Shown: positions 1 to 10,773 of the stretch, in pieces
Layout: the number at the start of each line of letters is the position of its first letter
Numbering within the stretch: position 1 is the first letter of the stretch
DNA from: Diatrype stigma
Lineage: Eukaryota; Ascomycota; Sordariomycetes; Xylariales; Diatrypaceae
Direction of reading: 5' to 3'
Assembly: GCA_022225965.2 (NCBI GenBank)
Contig: JAKJXP020000003.1
Location: 620,001 to 684,000, forward strand
Length of the DNA stretch: 64,000 nucleotides
The notes under the pieces: generated by a model
What the model saw: the letters and a program-made list of their open reading frames with translations, nothing else
Told to the model about the DNA's origin: nothing
Databases searched by the model: none
Translations under genes and position numbers: made by a program

Positions 1-1
1 C

Positions 2-1250
2 CACCTCGGCCACTGCCGACACATCACGGATGAGGGCGTCAAGCGCTTGGTGCAATGCTGCAACCGCATCCGCTATATCGACTTGGGCTGTTGTACCCAC
101 CTCACCGACGAGTCTGTCACCCTTCTAGCGACACTTCCCAAGCTCAAGAGGATAGGTCTGGTCAAATGCCAAAACATCACGGACGAGAGCATAAACGCGC
201 TAGCTCGTGCCAATCATCGATCTCGCCCTCGGCGCGACGCTGGAGGGGCTGTCCATTATGAATATCATACTAGCAGCCTAGAGCGCGTCCATCTGAGCTA
301 CTGTATCAATCTCGGTCTCAAGGTAAGCCAGCCATTCGCGATTGCGCCCTTCCCCCGTCATTCTTAACCTAGTGTAGGAGATACTAATGGGATTGCCAGA
401 GTATTATCAAGTTGTTGAACTGCTGCCCTAAACTTACCCATCTAAGTCTGACTGGTGTCCCTGCCTTCCTCCGCGAGGATTTAGAGTGTTTCTGTCGCGA
501 CGCGCCTCCTGGTCAGTCTTTTCCTTTGTCCCCGCCTCTCCCCTTATGTCCCTCATACTGAACGGTGACCATCTAGATTTCACTGAACACCAGCGAAGCG
601 TTTTCTGTGTCTTTTCCGGCACGGGTGTCAATGGGTTGCGCCGCTTCCTGAACACGAAACCGGAATTTGCCGAGTACCAGGATGTCACTCGCCCGCCCCG
701 ACGAAGATCGACGATTGCCCATGGAAGTGAAACCACACCCGGACTTCTCTTAGATATGGATGGCATTGATGAGGTTGATGGGGTTGAGGATGACGACATG
801 GGCGATGGTAGTGAACTTGCCCTCGATCCTGGCAACTTCCATCAGCCGACAGATTTCAACAATACCGTAATCCAGTCTAACGAGCCGGCCATCCCACCAC
901 CGCCTCCGTTTCATCACCCACCGGCTGCTGGTGCGGGCGGCGCCAATTCTCATCACACCTTATTACAACCAACCCCGACCCTTACCAGCTACGGCGGCGC
1001 GACGACGAGTCCACCTATCAACGGATCTGCGAATGCGGCACTGCCCAACAGAATGAATACTACTGCAAGTCCCCAAGGAAGTCTAGACCAGGTCATCATG
1101 GCCCCGCCGGCATCTACGGCGCCGACCGGTGCTACTGTGCTAAGTACAGCGGGTGCGTCGATATTTGGGAATGCTAGCTCGTCTGCCGGTCCCAGCACTG
1201 CCTCCCTACAAGGGCCAGCACGAGGGGGCCCAGGGGCCAACAGTACCTGA
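2..1250 (+). CDS. grr1: F-box/leucine-rich-repeat protein, C-terminal part (SCF ubiquitin ligase subunit Grr1/GrrA), 5' truncated by the window edge
   Basis: The gene enters from upstream, so the F-box and first repeats are missing. Visible exons are 2-322, 400-511 and 577-1250, with introns 323-399 and 512-576; the reading frame is continuous across both. The protein shows successive cysteine-containing LRRs (HCRHITDEGV, GCCTHLTDESV, KCQNITDESI, LSYCINLGLK, CPKLTHLSLTGV). These are followed by the conserved block after the repeats (REDLECFCRDAP then FTEHQRSVFCVFSG) and a Pro/Ser/Thr/Gly-rich low-complexity tail. In yeast and Aspergillus this protein is the substrate receptor of an SCF E3 ligase that acts on G1 cyclins and nutrient-response regulators. 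The family assignment rests on the LRR pattern and the CVFSG block and is strong; the role is inferred from the family. The first intron carries a TACTAAT-like branch site near 382. Confidence 0.93.
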
Positions 1251-3223
1251 GGCGATTTTCTATCCGCGACCAAGTTCTCAGGGTCCCTCAAGATGGAATC
1301 CGTGAGAGAGCATGGGCCTACTACTCAAGATATCTTGGAACTTAGGCGCATCACTTGGTACCCCGAGTAATCTGTCCGATTATATATTACGCGGCCGATG
1401 GCGCTCATTAAGATTGCTGAGCACATTTGGCTACTATGGCCACAAAAAGCAGTTATTTGCATGTCGGTGGTACCATTCCCAGAACTTGGTAGATTGATTA
1501 CTGGTCTGCCTTCGCAATAACAGCCGGATTTTATGTCATAACGAAGTGGTTTCGCGCTGCTATTGCACTTTCGGCCCATGGTTTTGTACCGCCCCTTGGA
1601 TCGTCGAGTACAATCTGCATCAGCCAATATACGATCACGTATGCTTAAGATTGTTCTCTTTCCTGTGGGGAGGCTGAGATACCGAAACAACAAGCAGGCC
1701 GAATAATCATAAACTGGGCATTCCAATCGAATATCAAATTCCAAGACTTTTCGCTCAAACAAATTAATTGCATACATCCCGGTCGAACGACAGATGGGGA
1801 TAGGGTGGATTTGGTTCTTTTTGGTTGCTGTTCTTGCTAAGTGAAGTAAGTGGCTTGCAAGAACAGCAGCACGGCTAGTGTGAGATGACTTACGACAGAA
1901 ACGAACAATGGTTGGCGGCGCGCATTGAGATGAGTGGGTTGGCATCCGGGCGAAGAAGCAAGAGAAGATACCATAGCCAGAGTTTTTATGTTTTTTTTGA
2001 GCAGTTTGAGTAGGCTAGAGCAGGGGCAGAGGAGGAGCTTCGGTTTTTTTTTTTTTTTCTTGTGCTTGGTTGATTAACTGATAGAGCTGGCGACGGATGG
2101 GATGGTTTGATTGTTCGAGTCCTTGTTTACCATTAATCACTTCGTAAATACCTACCCCTTTTCCCCCATGCGCATAGGTACATGGAAGTCCATGTACCAA
2201 CGAAAGCTGCGTAGGGAGCAAGTTAGCTGGCAAGGAAGCAAGCAAGGAAGCACACAAGCAAGGAGTAATAGCATACAAGCATTGAATCTCTATCTTGACT
2301 TTTGTCTCGTCATTCTGTTTAATGCTCTGCCAGTTCCGTTATAAATGCTTCGACCGAAGCCTAAGTGCAGTCAGTGGCTTTGTAGTTGTGCAATAATAGG
2401 CGGAAATGCCGGCTTTCCCATGGACAGCATGAATGACGTGAGGTGATCGATGGCATAGAAGTCAAGTGGTTACCTATCAGAGTATTGCGGCGTGGAAGGC
2501 TTAGTTGCGCCGAACCGACGGACCGGTGGCCGAGCCCCTTAGTCAAGTGGCACAAGCAGTCCGTGGGGTGTCTGATTATAAGGGCTAGTTTATCCAGCAT
2601 ACGGAGGCATACATGATATTGTTTTACAGACAAGGACTACCGGTGCTGACTGTAGAGCTACTCTCCTACCTCCTCATCACACCATAATGATGGAATAACG
2701 AGGTGGGGAAACAGGGGCTGTCCTTAAACGTCCTGTGGTGAAGTATATACTTACATAAATCAGATATATCTGCAGTATTAAGAGACTTTTATAGAAGCCG
2801 ATCATGTAGAGTGGAGAAACAGTCATTATATATCTACCTATCTTTCCACCAATCGTTGTAGATGTCAAGCGGCGAAGAAGCCCAGGTGCTCCCCCCTGAT
2901 CGGGATCATCCTTTCTCAATCCGGGCTATCAACCGTTGCGGAGAACTTTGCCAAGCTGCGGTTCCCGACGAAGATATGCACGAATGCCGTGTAGGGGTTC
3001 GTGAGTGGTCACTTCCATGCAACGTCTTGACGTCTGTTCCCGAACACGATCGGTTAAGGAAGCGGCGCCTTTTCTTTCTAGTTGCCTACTGCCGTCCGTT
3101 TCAACCCATCCCCGCACATGTCGCCCATGCGATGGATCTGTCAAGAGACATAGACTGGAACGGCAGACCTCTAGTCTAGTCTAGGAAAGTACGGATCTTC
3201 GTTCTAGCAAGCAACCAGACACA
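1251..3223. other. Intergenic region, no supported gene
   Basis: This holds the 3' flank of the Grr1 gene and the promoter side of the secreted hydrolase. A run of T at about 2045-2060 and a poly-T at about 1990-1998 are visible. A minus-strand frame at 1325-1945 is open but has no recognisable domain, and a short open frame at 2862-3179 (+) looks equally anonymous. Confidence 0.6.
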
Positions 3224-4411
3224 ATGAAGTCCATCTCTGGTATCTTAAGCACCCTCGCCATCGGGGGTCTTCTTCTCTCGGCCGGGGCGTCGGCTCAGTC
3301 GGATAACGGCACAATAGTGGACGCGCCGCAAGACGGGGACGTCAACGGCTCGAACTTCACCTACCCGTGGCCGGTGAAACTGTACCGGTTTACATCACAG
3401 TTGCAGCAGGTCGAGATGGCGTTCATGGATGTGCCACCACTGTTGCCTGGCAACAACAGCAGCAACAGCAGTGACAGCAACAGCAGTGACGAGCCTAAGC
3501 TAAGTTCCGAACCCGAGCTCAACGACGGGAGCAAAAAGAAGGTCGCCGTCCTGCTGCACGGCAAGAACTTCTGCGGCGCGACATGGGAAGGGACGGCCCG
3601 CCGCCTCGCCGCGGCGGGGTACCGCGTGATCATGCCGGACCAGGTGGGGTTCTGCAAATCCACCAAGCCGGAGCGGTACCAGTTCAGCCTGCAGCAGCTG
3701 TGCGCCAACACGCGCGGGCTGCTGCAAGCGCTGGATATCTCCAGGCCAAGCCCAGGCGCGGCCGCGGTGGCCGACTCCGACAACAGCGACAACAACATCG
3801 TCGTCATCGGGCACTCGCTGGGCGGGATGACAGCGGCGCGGTGCGCGCTCCTGTACCCGGACCTGGCGGCGGCGCTCGTGCTGGTGAACCCACTGGGGCT
3901 GGAGGACTGGCGGGCGCTCGGGGTGCCGTACCGGACCGTGGACGCGCTGTACGCGACGGAGCGGGCGACCAACTACACGACGATCCGGGCGTACGAGCAG
4001 GAGACGTACTACCCGAACGCGACGTGGCGGACGCCCGAGTACGACGCGTGGGCGCGCATGCTGGCCGGGGTGTACGGCGGCAGCCGCGGCGCGGCGTTCG
4101 CGCTCGACATGGCGCTGACGACCGACATGGCGCTCGCGCAGCCCGTCGTCTACGAGTTCCCGCGAATACGACCGCAAACGCTGCTGCTCGTCGGCGAGCG
4201 CGACGTCACGGCGCTCGGGAAGCAGTGGAGCCCGCCCGAGGTGCAGGCCCGGCTCGGCCGCTGGGACGTCCTGGGCGAGCGCGCGGCCGCGGCCATCCCC
4301 GACGCCGATCTAGTCGAGTTCCCGGACCTGGGGCACGCGCCGCAGATCCAGGCGCCCGAGAGGTTTCATGCCGAGCTGCTGGGGTGGTTGGAGCGCAAGG
4401 TGGGAGGGTGA
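3224..4411 (+). CDS. Secreted alpha/beta hydrolase
   Basis: Single-exon gene of 395 residues. The first 24 residues are a classic signal peptide (charged start, long Leu/Gly-rich core, ASA-Q cleavage context). A Ser/Asn-rich linker (about residues 80-98) precedes the hydrolase fold. The oxyanion HG is in LLHGKNFCGATW, the nucleophile elbow is GHSLGG with Ser at about residue 198, an Asp candidate lies in VGERDVTALG, and the His is in DLGHAPQIQAPERF near the C-terminus. This is a complete alpha/beta-hydrolase catalytic set of the haloperoxidase/epoxide-hydrolase-like type. Several N-x-S/T sites agree with secretion. The ATG at 3224 is the only one that leaves the signal peptide intact. The substrate cannot be told from sequence. 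The coding region is markedly GC-rich at third positions compared with its flanks, as is common for highly expressed fungal genes. Confidence 0.92.
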   Translation: MKSISGILSTLAIGGLLLSAGASAQSDNGTIVDAPQDGDVNGSNFTYPWPVKLYRFTSQLQQVEMAFMDVPPLLPGNNSSNSSDSNSSDEPKLSSEPELNDGSKKKVAVLLHGKNFCGATWEGTARRLAAAGYRVIMPDQVGFCKSTKPERYQFSLQQLCANTRGLLQALDISRPSPGAAAVADSDNSDNNIVVIGHSLGGMTAARCALLYPDLAAALVLVNPLGLEDWRALGVPYRTVDALYATERATNYTTIRAYEQETYYPNATWRTPEYDAWARMLAGVYGGSRGAAFALDMALTTDMALAQPVVYEFPRIRPQTLLLVGERDVTALGKQWSPPEVQARLGRWDVLGERAAAAIPDADLVEFPDLGHAPQIQAPERFHAELLGWLERKVGG

Positions 4412-5015
4412 GAGGGAATTTGCCAAGTTGCTGCTTTGATTTGGCAGGGGGCGCTACACAAGTACCTACTCTACACCCGCTCACTGCATGTATATATATT
4501 GTGGGGGAACTACAACTTGTTCAGCTTGCAATGCAACGTCGTCTACTAATATCAAATACAAAATCTCGCATCCATGTGCACGACTGGGATATAGATATAC
4601 GTACCTGTGTACAAGGAGGCACTCATGAACGTTGGACTTCCAAGTTGTTAGCAGTACCGAGCAGCCGGCAGCCGAAGAGCGAGCGTTCGAGCAGCCAGTT
4701 AGCTATAGGTAACTACATATGGCACATGAGTCAGGTAGGTCCGGCAATCATGGCAGGTCCGGCAGGCATGGCAAGGTATAGGTAGAAGATAAACAAGATT
4801 TTCAGGGTTGCATCGGGAATTTGTTACGAGACAGCAGCCAGCTCCACCGCTCACACGCTTCAATGACGTACCGAGATGCCCCGCAGCCAACCGCGTGCAC
4901 CAGTCCAGCCGTCACCCCACTCCGTCTGCGCGCGCTAGAGTTTCAGTCGGTCGGTACCTAGGTAAGTTCTGAGGTCGCCAGAGAAGCTGCGAGCGGCTAG
5001 TTATTAGTTAAAGTA

Positions 5016-5051
5016 GCGACGGGCGACGGGCGACGGGCGACGGGGCGACGG
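5016..5051. repeat. Tandem repeat, unit GCGACGG, five copies
   Basis: Four exact head-to-tail copies of a 7-bp unit at 5016-5043, one inserted G, then a fifth copy at 5045-5051. It lies in the presumed promoter of the FAD oxidoreductase gene. Confidence 0.9.
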
Positions 5052-5241
5052 GCTAGAGAAGACTGCAGGATTCTTGGTACCTGCCTAAGGAATCTTTCCT
5101 CCGACACACCTTCGTATCTAACTACTACGTGCTTACATAGTAGGCAGCTACATACCTAAGGGACACATTTGCCAAGGAACCTCGAGGAAAGAAAGAGAGA
5201 GGATTGTTAAAGGGGGCAAGAGGTTACTGACTACACGGTAC

Positions 5242-5297
5242 CTGCACACACACAAACACCCACACACACACTCACACACACTCTCACACACTCACTT
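5242..5297. repeat. CA-rich microsatellite
   Basis: An interrupted (CA)n/(CACT)n tract immediately upstream of the oxidoreductase start codon, probably within its promoter or 5' leader. Confidence 0.85.
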
Positions 5298-5321
5298 ACC
5301 ACATATGCTATTATATGCTAT

Positions 5322-7079
5322 ATGCTAGCAATTACCTCATTACGTCGTACAGGACGAATATTCATCAAACCCATTACCACCACTGTCACCACCACCACTC
5401 CCACTATCCCAACTATCACTACTATCACCACCATTACTAGCATCAGCAGGAGCATCAGCACCAGCACAAGAAGCATCGCCCCCAAGATGTCTGCCGCCAC
5501 CAGCCCGGACGAGCCCGCCAAGAAGAAAGAGATCGCCATCATCGGCGGCGGCATCATCGGGTGCAGCGCAGCCTACTACCTGACGCGGCACCCGTCGTAC
5601 TCGCCGGCGACGCACCAGGTCACGCTGCTGGAGGCCGCCTCGACCAGCAGCGGGGGCCGCACGGCCGACAGCAGCCTGCAGGACCCGGCCGAGCTTGTGG
5701 TCGAGGGCGAGACGGGACAGCCCCAGCCCCGCAACCCGGCGCACGACGGCATCGCCGGCGGCGCGAGCGGCAAGGCCGGCGGCCTGCTGGCCCTGTGGGC
5801 CTTCCCGCAGAACATCGTGCCGCTCAGCTTCCGCCTGCACGAGGAGCTGGCGCGCGAGCACGGCGGCGCCGCCCGCTGGGGGTACCGCCGATGCAACGCC
5901 GGCCAGGTGGAGTGCCGGGCGCGGCTGCCGCCACCGTCCGCCGCCGGCGCCGCCGCTACTTCGAGTCCTCCAAAGAAGGCGAAGAAGGGGAGGGAGGATG
6001 GGGACGAGGGGGATGATGAGGATGACGATGAGGTGGAGGAGGAAGATGAGGTAGGAGAGGATGACGAGGATGAGGCTGAGGCTGGGGCTGGGACAAGGCC
6101 AATCATTGCCAGTAGAGGTAAAGGCCTGCACAACAAGGTCGACGATAACGCCGCGGCGAGAAAGAAGAAGCTGGCGGCGCTCGGCGCGCCCGCCGACCTC
6201 GACTGGATCGACCCGTCCTACTCGCTACTCGGGTACGAGGGCATGGGGACGCCGGCCGACACGGCGCAGGTGCACCCGGAGCTCTTCACGCGGAGCATGG
6301 CCCAGATGGCCGAGGACGCCGGGGTGCGCATCATCACGGGGGCGCGGGTGACGTCGATCAACACCACCACCGATGACGAAACCGAGACCGAGACCGTGGA
6401 AAGCGTGACCTACGTCCGAAAAGACAGCAGTGATGGCGACAACGAAACCGACCACACCCTCCCCGCTACCGACGTGATCATCGCCGCCGGGCCCTGGACC
6501 TCGCGCCTCCTCCCCCAGATCCCCGTGACGGCGTCGCGGGCCCACAGCATCGTGGTGCGCACGCCCGGCGCCGCCGCCCTGTCCCCCTACGCGCTCTTCA
6601 CATCGATCGCGCTGCCGGCGGGGTTCCCCGAGCCAACGACGGGGGGTCGCGTGCCGCTGCGGCGGGCCGCCTACGCCGAGCCCGAGATCTACGCCCGGCC
6701 GGACGGCACCGCGTACGCGTGCGGTCCCACGGACGCCTCCGAGCCCCTCCCGGAAACCACGGCGGGGGTGCGCGTCGACGAGGCGAGGTGCGCCGACATC
6801 GCGGCGCAGATCGCGGCCGTGAGCGCGGAGCTCGGGGGTGGCGGTGGTGGAGGAGGGAAAAAGGGGGAAGTCATCGCCAAGCAGGCCTGCTACCTGCCCC
6901 AGGGCGGGCCGTTCATCGGCCCCGTCCCGGGCCTGCGCGGCGCCGTCGTCGCCGCGGGCCACACCTGCTGGGGCATCCAGAACGCGCCGGCCACGGGCAA
7001 GCTGGTCAGCGAGCTGGTGCTCGAGGGCAGGGCGCGGAGCGCGCGGCTGGGCGGGTGCGATCCCGCGCGGGTTCTATAA
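5322..7079 (+). CDS. FAD-dependent oxidoreductase, DAO fold, Tda3-like
   Basis: Intronless. The dinucleotide-binding start KEIAIIGGGIIGCSAAYYL (GxGxxG) begins near residue 71 of the longest frame. It is followed by GGASGKAGGLLALWAF, a flavin-binding loop typical of the Tda3-like branch of DAO-type FAD oxidoreductases, then MGTPADTAQVHPELF, a TDVIIAAGPWTSRLLP segment and the C-terminal GHTCWGIQNAPATGKLVSEL. Two starts are possible. ATG 5322 gives 585 residues with an Arg/Thr/Ser-rich, acid-free leader that resembles a mitochondrial presequence. ATG 5487 (MSAATSP) gives 530 residues. A strongly acidic Asp/Glu tract (about residues 220-260 of the long form), flanked by basic KKAKK and by Lys/Arg, interrupts the fold where relatives are expected to be shorter. 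The substrate is unknown; yeast Tda3 has been linked to endosome-Golgi traffic. Confidence 0.9.
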   Translation: MLAITSLRRTGRIFIKPITTTVTTTTPTIPTITTITTITSISRSISTSTRSIAPKMSAATSPDEPAKKKEIAIIGGGIIGCSAAYYLTRHPSYSPATHQVTLLEAASTSSGGRTADSSLQDPAELVVEGETGQPQPRNPAHDGIAGGASGKAGGLLALWAFPQNIVPLSFRLHEELAREHGGAARWGYRRCNAGQVECRARLPPPSAAGAAATSSPPKKAKKGREDGDEGDDEDDDEVEEEDEVGEDDEDEAEAGAGTRPIIASRGKGLHNKVDDNAAARKKKLAALGAPADLDWIDPSYSLLGYEGMGTPADTAQVHPELFTRSMAQMAEDAGVRIITGARVTSINTTTDDETETETVESVTYVRKDSSDGDNETDHTLPATDVIIAAGPWTSRLLPQIPVTASRAHSIVVRTPGAAALSPYALFTSIALPAGFPEPTTGGRVPLRRAAYAEPEIYARPDGTAYACGPTDASEPLPETTAGVRVDEARCADIAAQIAAVSAELGGGGGGGGKKGEVIAKQACYLPQGGPFIGPVPGLRGAVVAAGHTCWGIQNAPATGKLVSELVLEGRARSARLGGCDPARVL

Positions 7080-8109
7080 TAAGAGCAGGTGCGTGAACCA
7101 AAGGGTCAAGGAACAAAGAAAGATTCGAGTCGGAACGAGTGGGGTGGAGTGGAAGTCGGGCAAAGCAAAAGTAGGCCAGCGTTAAGATAAGGAAGGGGGT
7201 CGGGTCGATTGCTTTGATTTGCGATATCTCGTATCATATATCCCGGATAGACAGACATAGATCGATGGATGAATTTGAGGCAATGCGATGCGATGCCATG
7301 CATGCAAGCGATTTTCTTTTCCTTCATAGGATACTAGGAAAGAGTGGTTTAAGTATATAGAGCACCAGGATGGATACTTATATATAGAACGAATATATGA
7401 ACAAATAAGTTAAACACAAATATCCCACCTACCGTGATGGCTTACCTAGTTACTTAGGTATGCGTATAAGTTAGTGATTCGTGAGACTGACTTCGGTGTG
7501 ACTTAACAGCCAGAAACTCTATTCTCTCCGGCCACTCATCGTACCTGGTTAACTATGTGACGAGCTTGAGTAGCTCGAAGTGTGCAACATTTCGAGATAC
7601 GACTGACGACGTAGCATCGTAGCGGGGATGCGGTGGTAGATCATGTCATCATGATGACGAAGACGATGGAACCTGGATTACTACACACTCAATAATCACA
7701 TAAAGGCGCTCTAAAACCCGCAAGGGCTAGGATATAAACATGAGGCAATGACATGCCATGTATAGACTATTTCGTAGACTATTTGCGGCGCTACATAGGT
7801 ACGGCTGCGGCTTCATCCAACTATCCTCTAGTGGATCCAAACCTGATTCCTGAACATGAAGAAAAGAAGGGGGTATTCGCAAAAAGAAGTCCATCCCGTT
7901 TGTCATATAAACAAGCGATGTACCACGAAGAAATATAAGACAACATGGAGAAGTCTCTGTCCAGGAATCTTCCACCGCCCCTCGTTCATTCGTCTATCCG
8001 CATCCCGCTGTACTTCATATCACGTATAGGAAGGACGATGTCTCGTAGCCCGCCACAAAAGAGCGGTCTCCGTCCAACCAGTTCATCACATGGAGACGTA
8101 TGATCTTCC
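7080..8109. other. Intergenic region between convergent genes
   Basis: 3' flanks of the oxidoreductase (+) and the sugar transporter (-). It is AT-richer than the coding regions, with only short anonymous open frames. Nothing else is recognised. Confidence 0.6.
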
Positions 8110-10773
8110 TTAGATCTTGTAGGGGTTCTCGACGTCCGACCCGAGGGGACTGTCGCGACGAGCGGGTGTGGGGGCACCATTTTCGTCTCTTTGGTAAAGG
8201 GGCTCGAGCACAGCATTGCGCCGGAAGAAGATGTAGCGCTTGAACCACCAGGGAGCAGCCTTCGTGACTTGGTAGCGGGCAAACTTGGTGGCCGGGACCT
8301 ATACAAGACATATATTAGCAGGGCGCTTACACCTTCGCAACCAACGAGACCCAAGCCGATAGGAAGCAAAGGAGATCACAGGATGATAGTAACTTACACC
8401 GAAGATGTAATCGAGTTCTTCGAGCGTTCGCTGCTTGGTCTCCGGCACGAGGAAGAAAATCATGATGAAGGCCACAGCATTGAAACCAGCGTAGAGGCCA
8501 AAGGCACCAACAGCTTCTAGGCGTTGCAACAAGAACGGGAACGTGATACTGAGGATAGCGGCGAACCCCAAGCAAGTGGCAACAGCGAAGCCCATGCCAA
8601 GCTCACGATGAGATAGGGGGAACACTTCGGCGGAATAGGTGAAGGGTACGGGACCCTCACCGGGCGAGTAGAACGCGGCGAACAGGTAAACGAAGAGGGC
8701 AACCAAGGCGGTTTTGAGAGATCCGTGCGTATCCTGGGGGATAAGGGTGCAAAGGCCAGCAGCCAAGAGAGTCCACATCTACGGATTTCATCATGTCAGT
8801 ACACAAGGAATCCAGTCATCATGAACACTATATAACTCACCATGTTGGGGAAGGTGAAGAGCAGAAGAGATCGGCGTCCGAACGTGTCGATTGTCCAGAA
8901 AGCCGGGAAGGCAAACAGGAAGTTGACGGCACCAAAACCCAAGGAGCTAATCATGGCTTGGTACTCGCCGAGTCCAGCGTTCTTAAAAACGGTGGTCGAG
9001 TAGAAGGCAATGATATTGATACCTAGGATCCCTTGTCAGCAACTTGTCCACAGGGGCAATATACGGCTGGATGAAGGACAAAGCAGACATACCGCAAAGC
9101 TGTTGCGCAAGCATGACGGTGAAAGCCGCGGTAGTGGCTCGTCGGACTCGAGGAATAGTGAACAGGCCGGAGAAACGAGTGAAGTAGTTGTTGCGACCGA
9201 TGATAGCGGCTTCGATAGTGACCTGAGCATGGATATAGTAGACATCACGAGCTACCTGGATCTGGTTTCTTCGCAGGACTGTGAGGGACTTCCAAGCCTC
9301 GGCATAGCGGTTCTTCTTCATCAACCAACGGGGAGATTCGGGACAGAGGTAGATCAGGCACACGAGCGGCACAGCGGGGATGAAAGGTGCACCGAGCATA
9401 AGTCTCCAGTTGTGTGGGTGCCAAAAGACAGCCAAGTTGATCGCGGTTCCGAAGAAGATTCCAAAAGCGGTCCACATTTCTATATCAAGGGAATCAGTCA
9501 GCAAAGCGTGTTTATGTGTGGCATCGTTACCGCTTTATATCGGATAGAATGAGATTACTCACGCCAAGTCATAACCAGAGCACCTCGAACGGAAGCAGGG
9601 GCGTTCTCGGCAGCGTAAATCGGGACTATGAGAGAACGTTAGTTGGACATAACCAGACTGTACGAAAGCAGGAAATAAAGGAGGTCGTACCTGTGGAAGC
9701 CTTGACACCCATACCAACACCCATCAACAGACGGCAAGCCAATTGCTGTTGCCAAGTCTGACAGAAAGCCGAACCAATGACGGGCCAAAGACAGAAATGA
9801 CCAGACACGAAGATAACACCTGCAAGAGTCAGAGGAGCTCGCGATCAAGTTGCTCGAGATCTAGGTGTAATCATACCACGACGACCTAGCCAGTTGTTCA
9901 GGGGGTCCGAGAGCCAGCAACCCATCAATGCGCATCCGATGTAAGGACCGGCGTTGACCAGACCAGTCAGCTATGAACAAGGTTAGCGGAGGAACATATG
10001 AGACGAACCAACCAGCCGAGGCAAGTCTTACAAGAGTGTCGCGGCTACTGTCGCTACCAATGCCGTAGTAGTCAGGAAAGAAGATGGTAGCACCGTTGGA
10101 GCCAGTTTGGTCCCAACCCTGGACAGCAGCACCGATAGAGCAGGTGACGATGGTCAGGAACAACCGCCAAGGCATGCACCACTTGTGCTCGACTTCGTCC
10201 CGAAGAGCGATCTTCTCGTCCTCGTCGAGGGCATCGGGCCCGGTGAGATCCTCGCCGTAGGTCTCGGGCGTCTGAGCGACGAGAGCGCCTTTGCGCAGCA
10301 CCGGGAGGTGCTCGATAAGTCCCTTTTCGTGGGCGAAAACCTCGACATCGCGCATCAGCTGGTCGTAAGGGATTCCCTTGAGGGGATTCTTGATTCTATT
10401 GTCCCAAAGTCTTAGCCATCGTCCGATATCCACAGCGCCCCACAACAACGAGTTGAGTTCCCAACGCCCGCGATTGTTGTCGCAACAACTGGTCCGATCA
10501 TGTTTGAGGACGGGATTCCACATTTCGTCTCGGGGCAATGTTGGGATTAGCAGTGACAGCAAAAGCAAAAGTGCCTACCTGGCCTCGAGGTTCTCGTTGA
10601 TGTCGACGTTCTCTAGGACATCGACATGACCACCCTTCGGCTCGGTCATCGTCGAGACCGAAGGCCTATGATGGCAGTTAGATAATTGCGCCAGCGGTTG
10701 TATCAGATACGCGCAGCTAAGAGCTAAGTACTTACTCGATATGGCTGATGCCAGTCTTGTCCGTGGTAGACAT
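8110..10773 (-). CDS. MFS sugar transporter
   Basis: Ten exons on the minus strand: 10773-10736, 10665-10579, 10395-10032, 9970-9877, 9819-9691, 9625-9563, 9479-9093, 9022-8841, 8778-8398 and 8298-8110. Together they give an open frame of 637 residues. Family signatures of the sugar porter group of the major facilitator superfamily are present: LGRRG in the loop after TM2-3, [10 protein letters not shown] after TM6, AQQLCG in TM7, FGRRS between TM8 and TM9, [18 protein letters not shown] in TM10-11, and the [19 protein letters not shown] end motif. A long hydrophilic N-terminus (about 90 residues, including [15 protein letters not shown]) and a charged tail are cytosolic. It should carry a hexose, polyol or related sugar by proton symport or facilitated diffusion at the plasma membrane; the substrate is not readable. 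Splice sites all fit GT-AG. Confidence 0.95.

Larger units (their letters stand above)
4412..5321. other. Intergenic region with simple repeats
   Basis: No gene is supported. The stretch contains a 7-bp GC-rich tandem repeat (5016-5051) and a CA-rich microsatellite just upstream of the oxidoreductase gene. It also holds one copy of the dispersed palindrome ACCTAGGT at 4956-4963. Confidence 0.6.

Noticed and set aside
1325..1945. Minus-strand open frame of 206 codons downstream of the Grr1 gene
   Set aside because: No recognisable motif, odd composition and no support from splice or promoter context; likely chance in the 3' flank.
3500..4177. Long antisense open frame across the alpha/beta hydrolase
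   Set aside because: Very Arg/Val/His-rich product typical of the antisense of a GC-rich coding region.
5340..6131. Antisense open frames across the FAD oxidoreductase
   Set aside because: Shadows of GC-rich coding sequence; the sense frame carries all conserved motifs.
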